DNA of 64,000 nucleotides from Gordonia asplenii (GCF_012933505.1 NZ_JABBNB010000020.1:53709-117708), one strand, 5' to 3'. Shown: positions 1-9,815, counted from the stretch's first letter. The notes: generated by a model not told the origin, from the sequence alone. Numbers and translations are program-made.

Positions 1-314
1 GTCGGGAGTTGCCGGTCCTGCAGGACTACGCCAAACGCGCCGGTGACTCGGTCACCGTGCTGACCGTGCACGCGGTCGACGGCGCGAAAAATCCGTTCCT
101 CGTGCTGAAGTTCCTCACCGAGATCGGTGTGACACTGCCGACCGTCCTCGACACCGACGCGCGGATCGCCGCGGCGCTGTCGGCGCCGAAGGTGTTCCCG
201 TCCACGATCCTCGTCCGCCCCGACGGAACCGTCGCGAAGGTGCTGCCGCAGGTGTTCGAGAACACCGACGCCATCGCGGCGGCCGTCGAAACCAATCTGG
301 GAGTGCGCACATGA
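1..314 (+). CDS. TlpA/thioredoxin-like protein, C-terminal part (5' end outside window)
   Basis: The reading frame is open from the first bases of the window to a TGA at 312-314, so only about the last 103 codons are present. The visible part fits the C-terminal half of a TlpA/ResA-type thioredoxin fold: alternating strands, the cis-proline segment 'VFPST', then 'ILVRPDG' leading into the last strand and helix. The CxxC active site would lie upstream and cannot be checked. The stop overlaps the ATG of the Nudix gene (ATGA), and the MarP gene follows with the same kind of overlap. This is the order Rv3673c-Rv3672c-Rv3671c of M. tuberculosis. The family performs extracytoplasmic thiol-disulfide exchange; that role is inferred here from fold and context. 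Confidence 0.75.
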   Translation, partial: RELPVLQDYAKRAGDSVTVLTVHAVDGAKNPFLVLKFLTEIGVTLPTVLDTDARIAAALSAPKVFPSTILVRPDGTVAKVLPQVFENTDAIAAAVETNLGVRT

Positions 315-1108
315 CACCGCGACCCGAAACGTCCGAGGTGGTGCCCGGCGCCCTCGTCGACGACGCCGCCATTCCGCCATGGCTGCGCGCGCTGACCGGC
401 AACGTGACCGCGGTCAGTGACAGTGTCAACAACCGTGGCGGTGATCGCACGCGGATCGCCGCGATGCTGATGTCGGGCACGAAACGCCGCACGGCCGCCG
501 TGCTGGTGCTGTTCGCGGGCAGCTGGGACGCCGACCCCGACTATCCCGGCGGCTTGCCGGCCGACGTCGAGGTGCTGCTGCTGCAGCGTGCGAGCACGCT
601 GCGCCAGCACAGCGGCCAGGTGGCGTTTCCCGGTGGCGCACACGACGTCGGGGAGAGTTTCCCCGTCGACACCGCACTGCGCGAGGCCACCGAGGAGACC
701 GCCCTCGACCCCGCCGGCGTCGACGTTCTGGCGACGCTGCCGAGTTTCCCGGTGCCGCCGTCGGGCTTCGACGTGGTGCCGGTGATCGGGTACTGGCGCA
801 ACCCGTCGGACGTTCATGCCGTCGACCCGGCGGAGACCGCGCACGTCGCGCGGGTCAACCTGCGCGAACTGCTCAGCGCCCGCAGCCGGTTTCAGGTGCA
901 GCGCAAAGTGCTGGGCGGCAGCGTCTACAAGGGGCCCGCGTTCATGGTCGACGGCCTGCTGGTCTGGGGTTTCACCGGCGGGCTGATCGCTGCGATCAGC
1001 GACGCCGCCGGGTGGGACGTGCCGTGGGATCACTCCGACGTCCGCCAGCTCGACGCCGCCATCGCCGCGGCCGAGCGGTCGGCCGGCGTCGAAGGCAGTC
1101 CGCGATGA
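311..1108 (+). CDS. Nudix hydrolase, CoA pyrophosphatase-like
   Basis: 265 residues with a complete Nudix box at about residues 108-130: paired glycines, E115, then R124-E125 and E128-E129, which bind the divalent metal. The segment just before it (QHSGQVAFPGG) matches the signature of the CoA-diphosphatase subgroup. Members split CoA and CoA esters into 3',5'-ADP and phosphopantetheine derivatives in the cytoplasm. The ATG overlaps the stop of the thioredoxin-like gene by four bases, and the stop overlaps the start of the MarP gene, so the three are translationally coupled. Corresponds in order and type to Rv3672c. Substrate is assigned by family only. Confidence 0.85.
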   Translation: MTPRPETSEVVPGALVDDAAIPPWLRALTGNVTAVSDSVNNRGGDRTRIAAMLMSGTKRRTAAVLVLFAGSWDADPDYPGGLPADVEVLLLQRASTLRQHSGQVAFPGGAHDVGESFPVDTALREATEETALDPAGVDVLATLPSFPVPPSGFDVVPVIGYWRNPSDVHAVDPAETAHVARVNLRELLSARSRFQVQRKVLGGSVYKGPAFMVDGLLVWGFTGGLIAAISDAAGWDVPWDHSDVRQLDAAIAAAERSAGVEGSPR

Positions 1109-2304
1109 GCGGCGGCACCTGGGTCGACATCGTCATCATCGTCGTCGCGCTGATCGCCGCGGCGTCGGGCTACCGGCAGGGTGCGGTCGCGTCGGCGTTG
1201 GCGTTCTTCGGCGTGGTACTCGGCGCGGTCGCGGGGATTCTCCTGGCGCCGCGCGTCATTTCGCATTTCAACGACACCTCGGTGCGCCTCGCCGTCGGCA
1301 TCGGAATGCTGCTTCTGCTGGTGGTCGTCGGCGAAGTCGCGGGCATGGTGCTCGGGCGCGCCGCGCGCGGGACGCTGCGGCTGCCCGCGCTGCGCTTCAT
1401 CGACAGTGTCATCGGAGCGGTGCTGCAGGCGATCGCTGTCTTCGCCGCGGCGTGGTTGCTGTCGATTCCGATCAGTCATTCCGCGGCGCCGTCGTTGGCG
1501 GGCGCGGTTGACGACTCGAAGACCCTCGGCGTCGTGGAAGCCATTGCGCCGCAATGGCTTCGCAATGTTCCCACGGAGTTCTCCAATCTGCTGGAGAGCT
1601 CCGGACTTCCGCAGGTCATCGGTCCGTTCGGCAGCGCACCGGTGGCGTCGGTCGACCCGCCTGACGCCGCGTTGACGAACCTTCCCGCGGTGTCGACGGC
1701 TCGACGCAGCGTCGTGAAGATCCGCGGTGAGGCGCCGAGCTGTCAGCGATCGCTGGAGGGCAGCGGATTCGTGATCTCGCCCGAACGTGTGATGACCAAC
1801 GCGCACGTGGTGGCCGGCACCACCAAACTCGTGGTGATCAATTCGAACAATGTGCGGCGAACCGCGAGCGTCGTCTATTTCGATTCCAACACCGACGTCG
1901 CGGTCCTCGACGTCCCCGGACTGCCGTCGCCGGCCATGCGATTCGCCGACGCTCCGGCGGCGTCGGGCGACGACGCCATCGCCCTCGGCTTCCCCGAAGA
2001 CGGACCGTTCACGGCCAGTCCGCTGCGCATCCGCGGCACCATCAACCTGGAGGGCCCCAACATCTACCAGACCGGCAAGGTGACCCGTGAGGTGTACACC
2101 GCGCGCGGCTCGATCAGGCAGGGAAACTCCGGCGGACCGATGATCAACTCCGACGGCGAGGTGCTTGGAGTGGTCTTCGGCGCCGCGGAGAACACCGCCG
2201 ACGAGACCGGTTTCATGCTGACGGCGAAGCAGGTACAGAGTGCGGTGAGCCAGGGCGGCGAATCGAACACCGAAATGAGCACGGGTGCGTGCGTGAGCGG
2301 TTAG
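1105..2304 (+). CDS. marP: MarP-type membrane-anchored periplasmic serine protease
   Basis: 399 residues. About four hydrophobic segments in the first 125 residues (a CvpA-like membrane domain) precede a chymotrypsin-like protease domain. The catalytic triad is visible: H234 in TNAHVV, D264 in NTDVAVLD and S342 in GNSGGP. Two cysteines, C213 before the protease domain and C396 near the C-terminus, sit where M. tuberculosis MarP (Rv3671c) forms its activating disulfide. MarP is known for acid and oxidative stress resistance through processing of cell-wall enzymes in the periplasm. The start at 1105 overlaps the Nudix stop (ATGA) and gives the family length; a longer in-frame reading into the Nudix gene is not needed. 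Confidence 0.93.
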   Translation: MSGGTWVDIVIIVVALIAAASGYRQGAVASALAFFGVVLGAVAGILLAPRVISHFNDTSVRLAVGIGMLLLLVVVGEVAGMVLGRAARGTLRLPALRFIDSVIGAVLQAIAVFAAAWLLSIPISHSAAPSLAGAVDDSKTLGVVEAIAPQWLRNVPTEFSNLLESSGLPQVIGPFGSAPVASVDPPDAALTNLPAVSTARRSVVKIRGEAPSCQRSLEGSGFVISPERVMTNAHVVAGTTKLVVINSNNVRRTASVVYFDSNTDVAVLDVPGLPSPAMRFADAPAASGDDAIALGFPEDGPFTASPLRIRGTINLEGPNIYQTGKVTREVYTARGSIRQGNSGGPMINSDGEVLGVVFGAAENTADETGFMLTAKQVQSAVSQGGESNTEMSTGACVSG

Positions 2305-2637
2305 TGTGCGGTTGCGCTTCGCTCAGCCTGCGGTCCGGGTTTTCGCTGATTGAGCGAGCGCAGCGAGTCGAAATCGGAGTGACGCCACGTCATGAGTGTT
2401 TCGGTTGGGTTGGGTTCTTTGTCTCGCCGGCCCCCTCGTTACACCGAAGCTCGTTCCTCGCTTCGGCACTCGGGGAGCGAGATAGCGGCGCCTCGCTTCG
2501 GCACTCGGGGAGCGAGATAGCTGCGTCGGGTTTCGGCATTCGGGCAGCGGGTTGGTCGAGTTGCGGGCGGTCGCGCAGATGTTAGGTCCATCCCCCGTCT
2601 AAACGGCGTTGCACCTAAATTGGATCAGTTCCGGCGG
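2305..2637. repeat. Intergenic repeat region: one degenerate A element and a B element with a tandem duplication
   Basis: There is no convincing gene between the MarP stop and the next convergent gene. A degenerate family A repeat lies at 2347-2375 (TGATTGAG ... TCGAAATC). A family B repeat starts at 2431 (CCCCCTCGTTACACCGAAGC). Its second half, a 35-base unit beginning CCTCGCTTCGGCACTCGGGG, occurs twice head to tail at 2456-2490 and 2491-2525. The same units recur at 24.2, 39.4 and 63.4 kb. The GAAGC...GCTTC arms inside the B element could fold into a hairpin, so a role in ending the two convergent transcripts is possible but not shown. Confidence 0.75.
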
Positions 2638-3360
2638 TCAACGGGCGCTCTGCTCTGACTCGACCAAGTCAAGCCAAGTCTGGACCGCCGTCGGCGTTCG
2701 ATCACCGTGCTTACGAAGGAGCTTGGCATAGCAGAACTGTGCACGGTAGATCGAAGCACCGTGGATGACGCGAGCGATTGCAAACGCGGCTAAGGGGAGC
2801 GCTGCGACTATGCGAAAAGCTATCAGCCAGCCCGTGTCGCAGGTGGTCCATATCCACAGTGCAGCAGCGATTGACACAGCTGCCGCCACGAGCGTGCCGA
2901 GTGGAGGTGGCCCATATCGAATCTGCTCGACACGGAAATTCGGTCGGGGATGACCGTTCTTCGCGTAGTAAAGGATTCGATATTGATCCAACACTCTTCG
3001 CTCGGCCTCTGGAATCGACCGCCTGGCCTGCTCGCCTATGGCGTTTCTGCGACGGTAGATGTCTTCGGCGTACTGACGTCGTTCTGCCATCTCTTGGGTG
3101 CGCCGCCGCCGAACGCCGAGGGGCTGCGAATCAACTCCATCGATCTCGACCACGACGGCGTGTTCTGCCGTGTCATTGTGTGAACGTTGAGTTTCGGGGG
3201 GACGCATGGCGACATCGTGCGGAACCACCGATAGTTCGCGAGCCGGTGAATGCTGAGACTTGTCGTCTTGGACCTTCTTGGTGAGATTTACCAGCTTCGC
3301 TGGCTCGACTTGCTTTTGCAGGTTTATACGTTTAGGTAGATCCACTTCCCGCTCAGACAT
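2638..3360 (-). CDS. Hypothetical membrane protein, two C-terminal transmembrane helices
   Basis: 240 residues from an ATG at 3360. A longer reading exists but would run through the neighbouring hydrolase gene, so the start just after that gene's stop is preferred; an AAGGGG lies immediately before it, closer than ideal. The N-terminal 130 residues are charged and polar with no recognisable domain. The C-terminal part has two hydrophobic helices (around LGTLVAAAVSIAAALWIW and LIAFRIVAALPLAAFAIA) separated by a short turn, then an Arg/Lys-rich tail. I do not recognise the family. It lies 20 bases downstream of the EphE-like hydrolase in the same direction and may be cotranscribed, but it has no counterpart in the M. 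tuberculosis order at this site. Confidence 0.6.
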   Translation of the reverse strand: MSEREVDLPKRINLQKQVEPAKLVNLTKKVQDDKSQHSPARELSVVPHDVAMRPPETQRSHNDTAEHAVVVEIDGVDSQPLGVRRRRTQEMAERRQYAEDIYRRRNAIGEQARRSIPEAERRVLDQYRILYYAKNGHPRPNFRVEQIRYGPPPLGTLVAAAVSIAAALWIWTTCDTGWLIAFRIVAALPLAAFAIARVIHGASIYRAQFCYAKLLRKHGDRTPTAVQTWLDLVESEQSAR

Positions 3361-3380
3361 CCCCTTGCTTTCGATCGCGC

Positions 3381-4316
3381 CTATTCCTTCGCCAGCCACT
3401 TCAAGATCAGCTCGTTCGCCTTGGTCGGTTGCTCTTGGTGCGCGAAGTGGCCGGCACCGGCGACCTGCCAGTAGTCCAGGCGGGAGGCCCAATTGTGGCT
3501 GGCCGCCATCAGTGAGTCGATGACGAACGGATCCTCCCGGCCGCGCAGGGCCAGCACCGGAATCGACAGTTGCTGGTCCATCAACTCCATGAACCGGAAG
3601 CCGTCGGGCCGGAACTGGGAACGGAATGCCCAGCGTCGATATTCGAGACTGCAATAGGCGACGCCGGGGATCTGTACCGCCGATCGGTTGCGCGCGACGA
3701 CGTCGGAGAACTCCGCGCTGTGCTTCCAGCGCTCCGACGCCCGCTCGTCGAAGTACTGGGCGATGTAGGCGCCGTCGCCGCGAGTCAGGCGACGTTCGCC
3801 GAGTCGTGGCAACTGATTGTGCAGGAATCCGCCGAGAAAGGCGTTGCGCTGCTCGGCGTCGAACAATGCGGAATGTCGCAGTGCGCGCGGATGCGGTGAC
3901 GCGATCACTCCGATGCGCGTCACCATGCGCGGGTGAAGGATGGCCGTGCCCCAGCAGACCAGCCCGCCGTCGGCGTGACCGATCAGCGTCGCCTCGGTGT
4001 GCCCGAGCGAGCGGATCAGTCCGTTCGCATCACCGGCGAGCGTCCAGCCGTCGTAACCGCGCGGTGGTTTGTCGGTGTCACCGTAGCCCCGCAGATCGAC
4101 TGCGACGGCACGGTAGCCGGCCTCGGTGAGGCTCGCGAGCTGGTGGCGCCAGCTCCACCAGAACTCCCCGAACCCGTGCAGCAGCAGGACCAGTGGCCGG
4201 TCGGCGAGCCATCGGCCGTCGATCTCCACGGCATGGAAGCGGACGCCGTTGGCCCGGACGTCGAAGTGATGCCACGGCCCGTCGAACCGTACGGTCGAGG
4301 GATCGGGTTCCGGCAC
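3381..4316 (-). CDS. ephE: Alpha/beta hydrolase, epoxide-hydrolase family (EphE-like)
   Basis: 311 residues. The oxyanion-hole motif HGFGEFWWSWRHQL starts at about residue 47. The nucleophile elbow GHADGG carries Asp116, the acid expected for epoxide hydrolases and dehalogenases rather than the Ser of esterases. The other triad members fit Asp262 (GREDPF) and His290 (GAGHFAHQ). Such enzymes open epoxides through a covalent ester intermediate. The position, divergent from MarP and followed by a holin-X-like gene, matches Rv3670 (ephE) of M. tuberculosis. It ends five bases before the end of the downstream neighbour's coding strand and is probably in one transcript with it. The natural substrate cannot be read from sequence. 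Confidence 0.85.
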   Translation of the reverse strand: MPEPDPSTVRFDGPWHHFDVRANGVRFHAVEIDGRWLADRPLVLLLHGFGEFWWSWRHQLASLTEAGYRAVAVDLRGYGDTDKPPRGYDGWTLAGDANGLIRSLGHTEATLIGHADGGLVCWGTAILHPRMVTRIGVIASPHPRALRHSALFDAEQRNAFLGGFLHNQLPRLGERRLTRGDGAYIAQYFDERASERWKHSAEFSDVVARNRSAVQIPGVAYCSLEYRRWAFRSQFRPDGFRFMELMDQQLSIPVLALRGREDPFVIDSLMAASHNWASRLDYWQVAGAGHFAHQEQPTKANELILKWLAKE

Positions 4317-4321
4317 GTGCG

Positions 4322-4852
4322 TCAGTCGCGCTGGAGGTCACGCGCCGGTGGGATGCCGGGGTGTGCGGTCTCCGGCGCGCCGCCGGCGAAGGTGTTGGTG
4401 AGTACCGTGCGTGTCTCGGTCAGCGAGTCGATCGTCTTCTGCGGCGGATGCAGCCTGCGGAACACGACGTAGCCGATGAAGCCCGCGGCCGCGGAGATGA
4501 GGAGAAGCAGCAGAAACACGATGCCGAAGGCCGCCCAGCGGGGCAGCCACTCCGACAGCAGCTCGGCGAGGAAGAAGAAAAAGAAGAAGCTCGAGTAGAG
4601 CAGCATCAGGCCGGCGACCACCAGCAGACCCGTGCCGGTGCCAGCCTTCTTGGCCTCGGTGACGATCTCGGCCTTGGCCAGCGCGACCTCGGACCGAAAC
4701 AGCGTCGACGCGCTAGCGGTAGCTTCTTTGACCAAGTTGCCGATCGTCGGCTCACCGTTGGCGCCCGCATTGGCGTCGGTCAGCGGGATCGACGGAACCG
4801 AATAGGACTGGCGACCGTCGTTGCCCGGACCGGCCGAGTTGCTGGGGCTCAC
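4322..4852 (-). CDS. Actinobacterial holin-X / DUF1469-like membrane protein
   Basis: 176 residues from a GTG at 4852, chosen because GGAGGA sits four bases upstream; further upstream in-frame ATGs lack a ribosome site. A Ser/Pro/Asn-rich N-terminus is followed by an amphipathic stretch (LVKEATASASTLFRSEVALA), then two long hydrophobic helices, the first with a run of seven Phe, and a basic cytoplasmic tail. This is the layout of the actinobacterial 'holin-X' family represented by Rv3669. The family has no established biochemical function. It lies between acs and ephE in the same direction. Confidence 0.78.
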   Translation of the reverse strand: MSPSNSAGPGNDGRQSYSVPSIPLTDANAGANGEPTIGNLVKEATASASTLFRSEVALAKAEIVTEAKKAGTGTGLLVVAGLMLLYSSFFFFFFLAELLSEWLPRWAAFGIVFLLLLLISAAAGFIGYVVFRRLHPPQKTIDSLTETRTVLTNTFAGGAPETAHPGIPPARDLQRD

Positions 4853-4933
4853 AGAATCCTCCGTTGTTCGGGTAGTGGCGTTTATGTTGCCATGCCGCAC
4901 CGACGTCGTGGGGTCAGGGCTGCGCGACACGAC

Positions 4934-4969
4934 GCCGCCCCCGGGGAAGGAGTCTCCTCCGGGGGCGGC
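4934..4969 (-). terminator. GC-rich hairpin terminator after acs
   Basis: An 11-base perfect inverted repeat (4934-4944 and 4959-4969, GCCGCCCCCGG with its complement) encloses a second small stem AGGAG/CTCCT. It follows the acs stop on the leftward strand. There is no clear U tract, as is common for actinobacterial terminators. It would separate acs from the holin-X-like gene, which has its own ribosome site. Confidence 0.65.
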
Positions 4970-4992
4970 GCGCTCGGGTGTTCAGCAGCGGC

Positions 4993-6933
<1,941 letters not shown>

Positions 6934-7152
6934 GAGTGGTGAGAGCCTTTCAAATCGACGGGCTGATGGGGCCACGGCGGCAACCTGAAGTCACGCACCA
7001 CACATGGCGCACACTGTGAGAGTAGTCACTGGCCGATGCCGACGCATGGGGTTGGTGCGGGCGGCGGGGCTGGATGGCGTGGACCGCACGACAAGCGGTC
7101 GACCCCGTGCGCCGAACGGTCATCGTGCCGAGTCCCGTTAGGCTGGTCGACT

Positions 7153-7902
7153 GTGTCGAACGATCCCCTCGCCCCGCTCGCCGAACTTCCCGGCGTCGCC
7201 GACGCCGCCGACAAGGCCCGCGACGCGTTGAGCGCCGTACACCGTCATCCGGTGAACCTGCGCGGCTGGGTCAACACGTCCACCGAGGCGTCGTGGCGCG
7301 GCGGCAGGTCGTCGGCGGCCATCGACGGCGGCAGCGTGGAACTGCGCCGCGACGGCGACTTCGACGATCCCATCCTCGCCGGTGCGATGCGCGTCGCGCA
7401 GGCACTCGACGGGGACGCGCTGGAGTCGTTGACGACGGTGTTCCGGCGTGCGCCGATGCAAGCACTCGCTCGGCTGCACATGCTGGCCGCGGCCGACCTC
7501 GTCGACGACGCCGATCAGTTGGGGCGCCCGCGCGCCGACGTCGACGTTTCCGAACGTCTCGAACTGCTCGGCCGGTTGATCACCGGCGCGACGTCGGTGC
7601 CCGCGCCGGTCCTCGCGGCGGTGGTGCACGGCGAGCTGCTGGCATTGGCGCCCTTCGCCGAGGCGAACGGTGTGGTCGCGCGGGCGGCGTCGAGGCTGGT
7701 ATGCGTCTCGTCGGGGCTGGACCCGCACAACCTCGGCGTCCCGGAGGTGACCTGGTTCCGGCAGGTCATCGAATATCGTGATGCCGCAACGGGTTTCGCG
7801 TCCGGGACGCCCGCGGGCCTGCGACGCTGGATCCTGCTGACGTGTACGGCGCTCGACGCCGGGGCGGCCGAGGCGCGCTCGATCGCCGACGCCGCGCGGT
7901 AA
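7153..7902 (+). CDS. Degenerate Fic-like protein (Rv3662c type)
   Basis: 249 residues from a GTG at 7153, where the conserved-looking part begins (SNDPLAPLAELPGV). It is mainly helical. The stretch APFAEANGVVARAA, near residue 172, aligns with the Fic motif HPFxDGNGRxxR: Pro-Phe and Asn-Gly are kept but the catalytic His is Ala and the second Arg position is altered. It is therefore unlikely to AMPylate by the standard mechanism. The gene sits at the place of Rv3662c, beside the HAD phosphatase and Ms1 RNA, and converges with the deaminase gene 10 bases away. Assignment to the Fic fold is my reading of the motif; its function is unknown. Confidence 0.7.
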   Translation: MSNDPLAPLAELPGVADAADKARDALSAVHRHPVNLRGWVNTSTEASWRGGRSSAAIDGGSVELRRDGDFDDPILAGAMRVAQALDGDALESLTTVFRRAPMQALARLHMLAAADLVDDADQLGRPRADVDVSERLELLGRLITGATSVPAPVLAAVVHGELLALAPFAEANGVVARAASRLVCVSSGLDPHNLGVPEVTWFRQVIEYRDAATGFASGTPAGLRRWILLTCTALDAGAAEARSIADAAR

Positions 7903-7912
7903 GTTCGAGACG

Positions 7913-8398
7913 CTAGACCCCCAGCGCCGCCGCGTGCAGCGCCCGGATCTCGTCGGCGAGGTCGGGGTCGGGCCCCGACGTCGGGACGGTCGGAGCGACG
8001 ACGTTGATCGGCAAGGAAGCGACCGGCCCCGCCGCGAGATTCCACTCCGCCTGCCAGGCTGCGAGTTGCGCGGAACTGCTGGCGAAGACGATGCGCCCCA
8101 GGCCCACCCACGCGTGCGCGGCGCTGCACATCGGGCAGTGTTCGCCCGAGGTGTAGACCACTGACGTTCGACGCTCGTCGGCCGACAGATTCTGGACCGC
8201 CCACATCGCGATCGCGAGCTCGGGATGGCGAGTCGCGTCGCCGCCGGAGACGCGATTGCGGTCGGCGAACAAGGTGACCCCGGCCGCATCGACGAGCAGG
8301 GAACCGAATGCCTCGTCGCCGGCGGCGACGGCGTCGCGTGCCAACTCGACTGCGGCGCGGAGGAATTGACGGTCGGCGGTGCTGAGTTCGTCGGTCAT
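7913..8398 (-). CDS. Nucleoside/cytidine deaminase-family protein
   Basis: 161 residues from the ATG at 8398. The two zinc-binding motifs of the CDA superfamily are present: HPE (in RHPELAIA) for the His ligand and catalytic Glu, and CPMC (in GEHCPMCSAA) for the two Cys ligands. The spacing and short length resemble guanine deaminases and tRNA-adenosine-deaminase-like proteins; the PCxxC of tRNA deaminases is here HCPMC. It would deaminate a free base or nucleoside in the cytoplasm. The gene lies downstream of the Ms1-like RNA and converges with the Fic-like gene. The substrate cannot be fixed. Confidence 0.8.
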   Translation of the reverse strand: MTDELSTADRQFLRAAVELARDAVAAGDEAFGSLLVDAAGVTLFADRNRVSGGDATRHPELAIAMWAVQNLSADERRTSVVYTSGEHCPMCSAAHAWVGLGRIVFASSSAQLAAWQAEWNLAAGPVASLPINVVAPTVPTSGPDPDLADEIRALHAAALGV

Positions 8399-8434
8399 CG
8401 GTCCATGATTGCGTATCGCACAATGCCCTGACAA

Positions 8435-8702
8435 CGCACTGCGGGCGGCGCTCTGGAGAACCAGTTCGCCGCCCGCGTAGCACGGACTCAAGTTACCAAG
8501 CGTGCTTGGTGGGTTGTGGGTTTCGCCTCGGCGAGGGAGAGCGAATCGATGTCGACCTCGACCGCAGTTTCGCAGGCGCACAACGCTTTAGCCTTCTTGC
8601 GGCGTGCCCCGCGTGGGTGCTTGCCGCCCGTGCTGGGAAGTGCTCGGCGAGGGGGTCCGGCCCTTATCTTCTGGTTCGGACTTGGCCTTCCGAGATTTCC
8701 GT
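8435..8702 (-). ncRNA. Candidate Ms1 (MTS2823-like) RNA
   Basis: A 360-base gene-free stretch separates the HAD gene from the deaminase on the leftward strand. A good promoter (8709-8737) would start a transcript near 8702. The proposed RNA is rich in self-complementary segments, including ACCAAGC/GCTTGGT at 8495-8510, and ends at a strong hairpin (8441-8450 with 8467-8476, GCGGGCGGCG paired with its complement, nested CTGG/CCAG). In mycobacteria the abundant RNA-polymerase-binding RNA Ms1 (MTS2823) is encoded just downstream of the Rv3661 HAD gene in the same direction, which is exactly this place and strand. Position, strand, promoter and folding support the call. I could not compare the sequence to a covariance model, and both ends are estimates. 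Confidence 0.6.
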
Positions 8703-8708
8703 AAGACC

Positions 8709-8737
8709 TTTGTACACCGTGAGTCAGGTCACATCAA
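8709..8737 (-). promoter_or_regulatory. Housekeeping-type promoter for the Ms1-like RNA
   Basis: Read leftward, TTGATG (8732-8737) and TACAAA (8709-8714) are 17 bases apart, a good match to a SigA-type promoter. It fires into the gene-free segment downstream of the HAD gene. Confidence 0.55.
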
Positions 8738-8758
8738 GCGTTCTCTGAAACGAGTTTT

Positions 8759-9643
8759 TCAGGCCATCGGGCGGCGTCGCCACCAGCCGTAATAGAGCAA
8801 CGCTCCCAGCGTGGCCACGCCGATTCCGGTCGCCGCCGAGGCAGCAACGATCGCCTTCCGGTTCTCCCGCAGCCGGCCCGACAGCGCGACCGGCCGGTCG
8901 AAGGTGAGGATCGGCCAGCCTCGGTCGGCCGCCTGTTTGCGCAGCCCGCGGTCGGGGTTGACGGCCGTCGGATGCCCGACGACCTCGAGCATCGGCAGGT
9001 CGGTGACCGAGTCGGAGTAGGCGTAGCTCGCGGAGAGGTCGTAGCCGGCGGACTCGGCGAGTTCGGTCATCGCCTCGGCCTTGGCGTCGCCGTAACAGTA
9101 GAACTCCAACTCGCCCGCGTAGCGGCCGTCGACGACCTTCATGCGGCTGGCGCGCACCTCGTCGACGCCGAGCATCTCGCCGATCGGCGCGACCATCTCG
9201 ATGCCCGACGCCGAGATCAGTACGACGTCGTGGCCCTGCGCCCGATGTGTCGCGATCAGCTCGGCGGCCTCGGCGAAGACGAGCGGTTCGACGATGTCGT
9301 GCAGCGTCTCGGAGACGATCGCGTTGATCTGTTCGACGTCCCAGCCGCGGCACATGTCGGTGACGTGGGCACGCAGCCGTTCGACCTGATCGTGGTCGGC
9401 GGCCGTCAGCAGGAACATCAGCTGTGCGTAGGTGGACTTGAGTACAGAACGCCGATTGATCAGGCCTTCGGCGTAGAACGGTCGGGTGAACGCGAGGGCG
9501 CTCGACCGGGCGATGACCGTCTTGTCGAGGTCGAAGAAGGCAGCGATACGGGGAGTCGCGCGATAGGGCGCAGACTGGTTGGTCACCCGGCCAGGGTACG
9601 TCCGTGCGGCGCCCGGAGCGAGAGTTTCCACCGGTGCGGACAT
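8759..9643 (-). CDS. HAD-superfamily IB phosphatase (SerB-like, Rv3661 type)
   Basis: About 294 residues from the ATG at 9643; a GTG at 9661 or a GTG at 9586 are alternatives because none has a strong ribosome site. HAD motifs are complete: FFDLDKT (nucleophile and acid Asp), LISASG (motif II Ser), Lys in DAKAEAM (motif III) and YSDSVTDLPML (motif IV acids). A single hydrophobic helix near the C-terminus (AATGIGVATLGALLYYG) suggests membrane anchoring. The family dephosphorylates small molecules such as phosphoserine or phosphorylated lipids; the substrate here is unknown. The gene is the synteny equivalent of Rv3661 and is flanked by two small RNAs, 6C upstream on the other strand and Ms1 downstream. 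Confidence 0.85.
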   Translation of the reverse strand: MSAPVETLAPGAARTYPGRVTNQSAPYRATPRIAAFFDLDKTVIARSSALAFTRPFYAEGLINRRSVLKSTYAQLMFLLTAADHDQVERLRAHVTDMCRGWDVEQINAIVSETLHDIVEPLVFAEAAELIATHRAQGHDVVLISASGIEMVAPIGEMLGVDEVRASRMKVVDGRYAGELEFYCYGDAKAEAMTELAESAGYDLSASYAYSDSVTDLPMLEVVGHPTAVNPDRGLRKQAADRGWPILTFDRPVALSGRLRENRKAIVAASAATGIGVATLGALLYYGWWRRRPMA

Positions 9644-9671
9644 GTGCCCGAATCGGCCCACATGGTTGTAG

Positions 9672-9701
9672 TTGCAAACATTATCTGGGCGTGTGTATAG
9701 T
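9672..9701 (+). promoter_or_regulatory. Promoter of the 6C RNA
   Basis: TTGCAA (9672-9677) and TATAGT (9696-9701) are 18 bases apart, a near-consensus SigA promoter whose start point would fall near 9708, directly ahead of the 6C stems. Confidence 0.7.
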
Positions 9702-9707
9702 CGTGGA

Positions 9708-9815
9708 TACCCGGTCTTTACCGGGGCCTTTCAGCCCGACCCCCCGGGGCTGAAACGCGATGACCCCGGCCTCCTCCCCCCCTGGCCGGGGTCGTCCCCT
9801 TTTTGGGGGCTTTTT
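9708..9815 (+). ncRNA. 6C small RNA (B11-like)
   Basis: About 108 bases with the defining features of the actinobacterial 6C RNA: two stem-loops whose loops hold runs of at least six cytosines. Stem 1 pairs 9729-9737 with 9747-9755 around a loop with exactly six C (9740-9745). Stem 2 pairs 9762-9771 with 9784-9793 around a loop with seven C (9776-9782). A small 5' hairpin (CCCGGT/ACCGGG) precedes them and an intrinsic terminator follows. In M. tuberculosis the 6C RNA B11 lies between Rv3661 and Rv3660c, transcribed with Rv3660c. Here it lies next to the Rv3661-like gene and points toward the distant Rv3660c-like gene. C-rich loops are known to pair with G-rich ribosome sites of target mRNAs. 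Confidence 0.9.
9796..9815 (+). terminator. Intrinsic terminator of the 6C RNA
   Basis: CCCC (9796-9799), a five-T loop, GGGG(G) (9805-9809), then C and five T (9811-9815) give a short stem followed by a U tract, just after the second 6C stem. Confidence 0.75.

Noticed and set aside
8506..8748. Short rightward open frames between the deaminase and HAD genes
   Set aside because: No ribosome site or protein-like composition; they lie antisense to the proposed Ms1 RNA.
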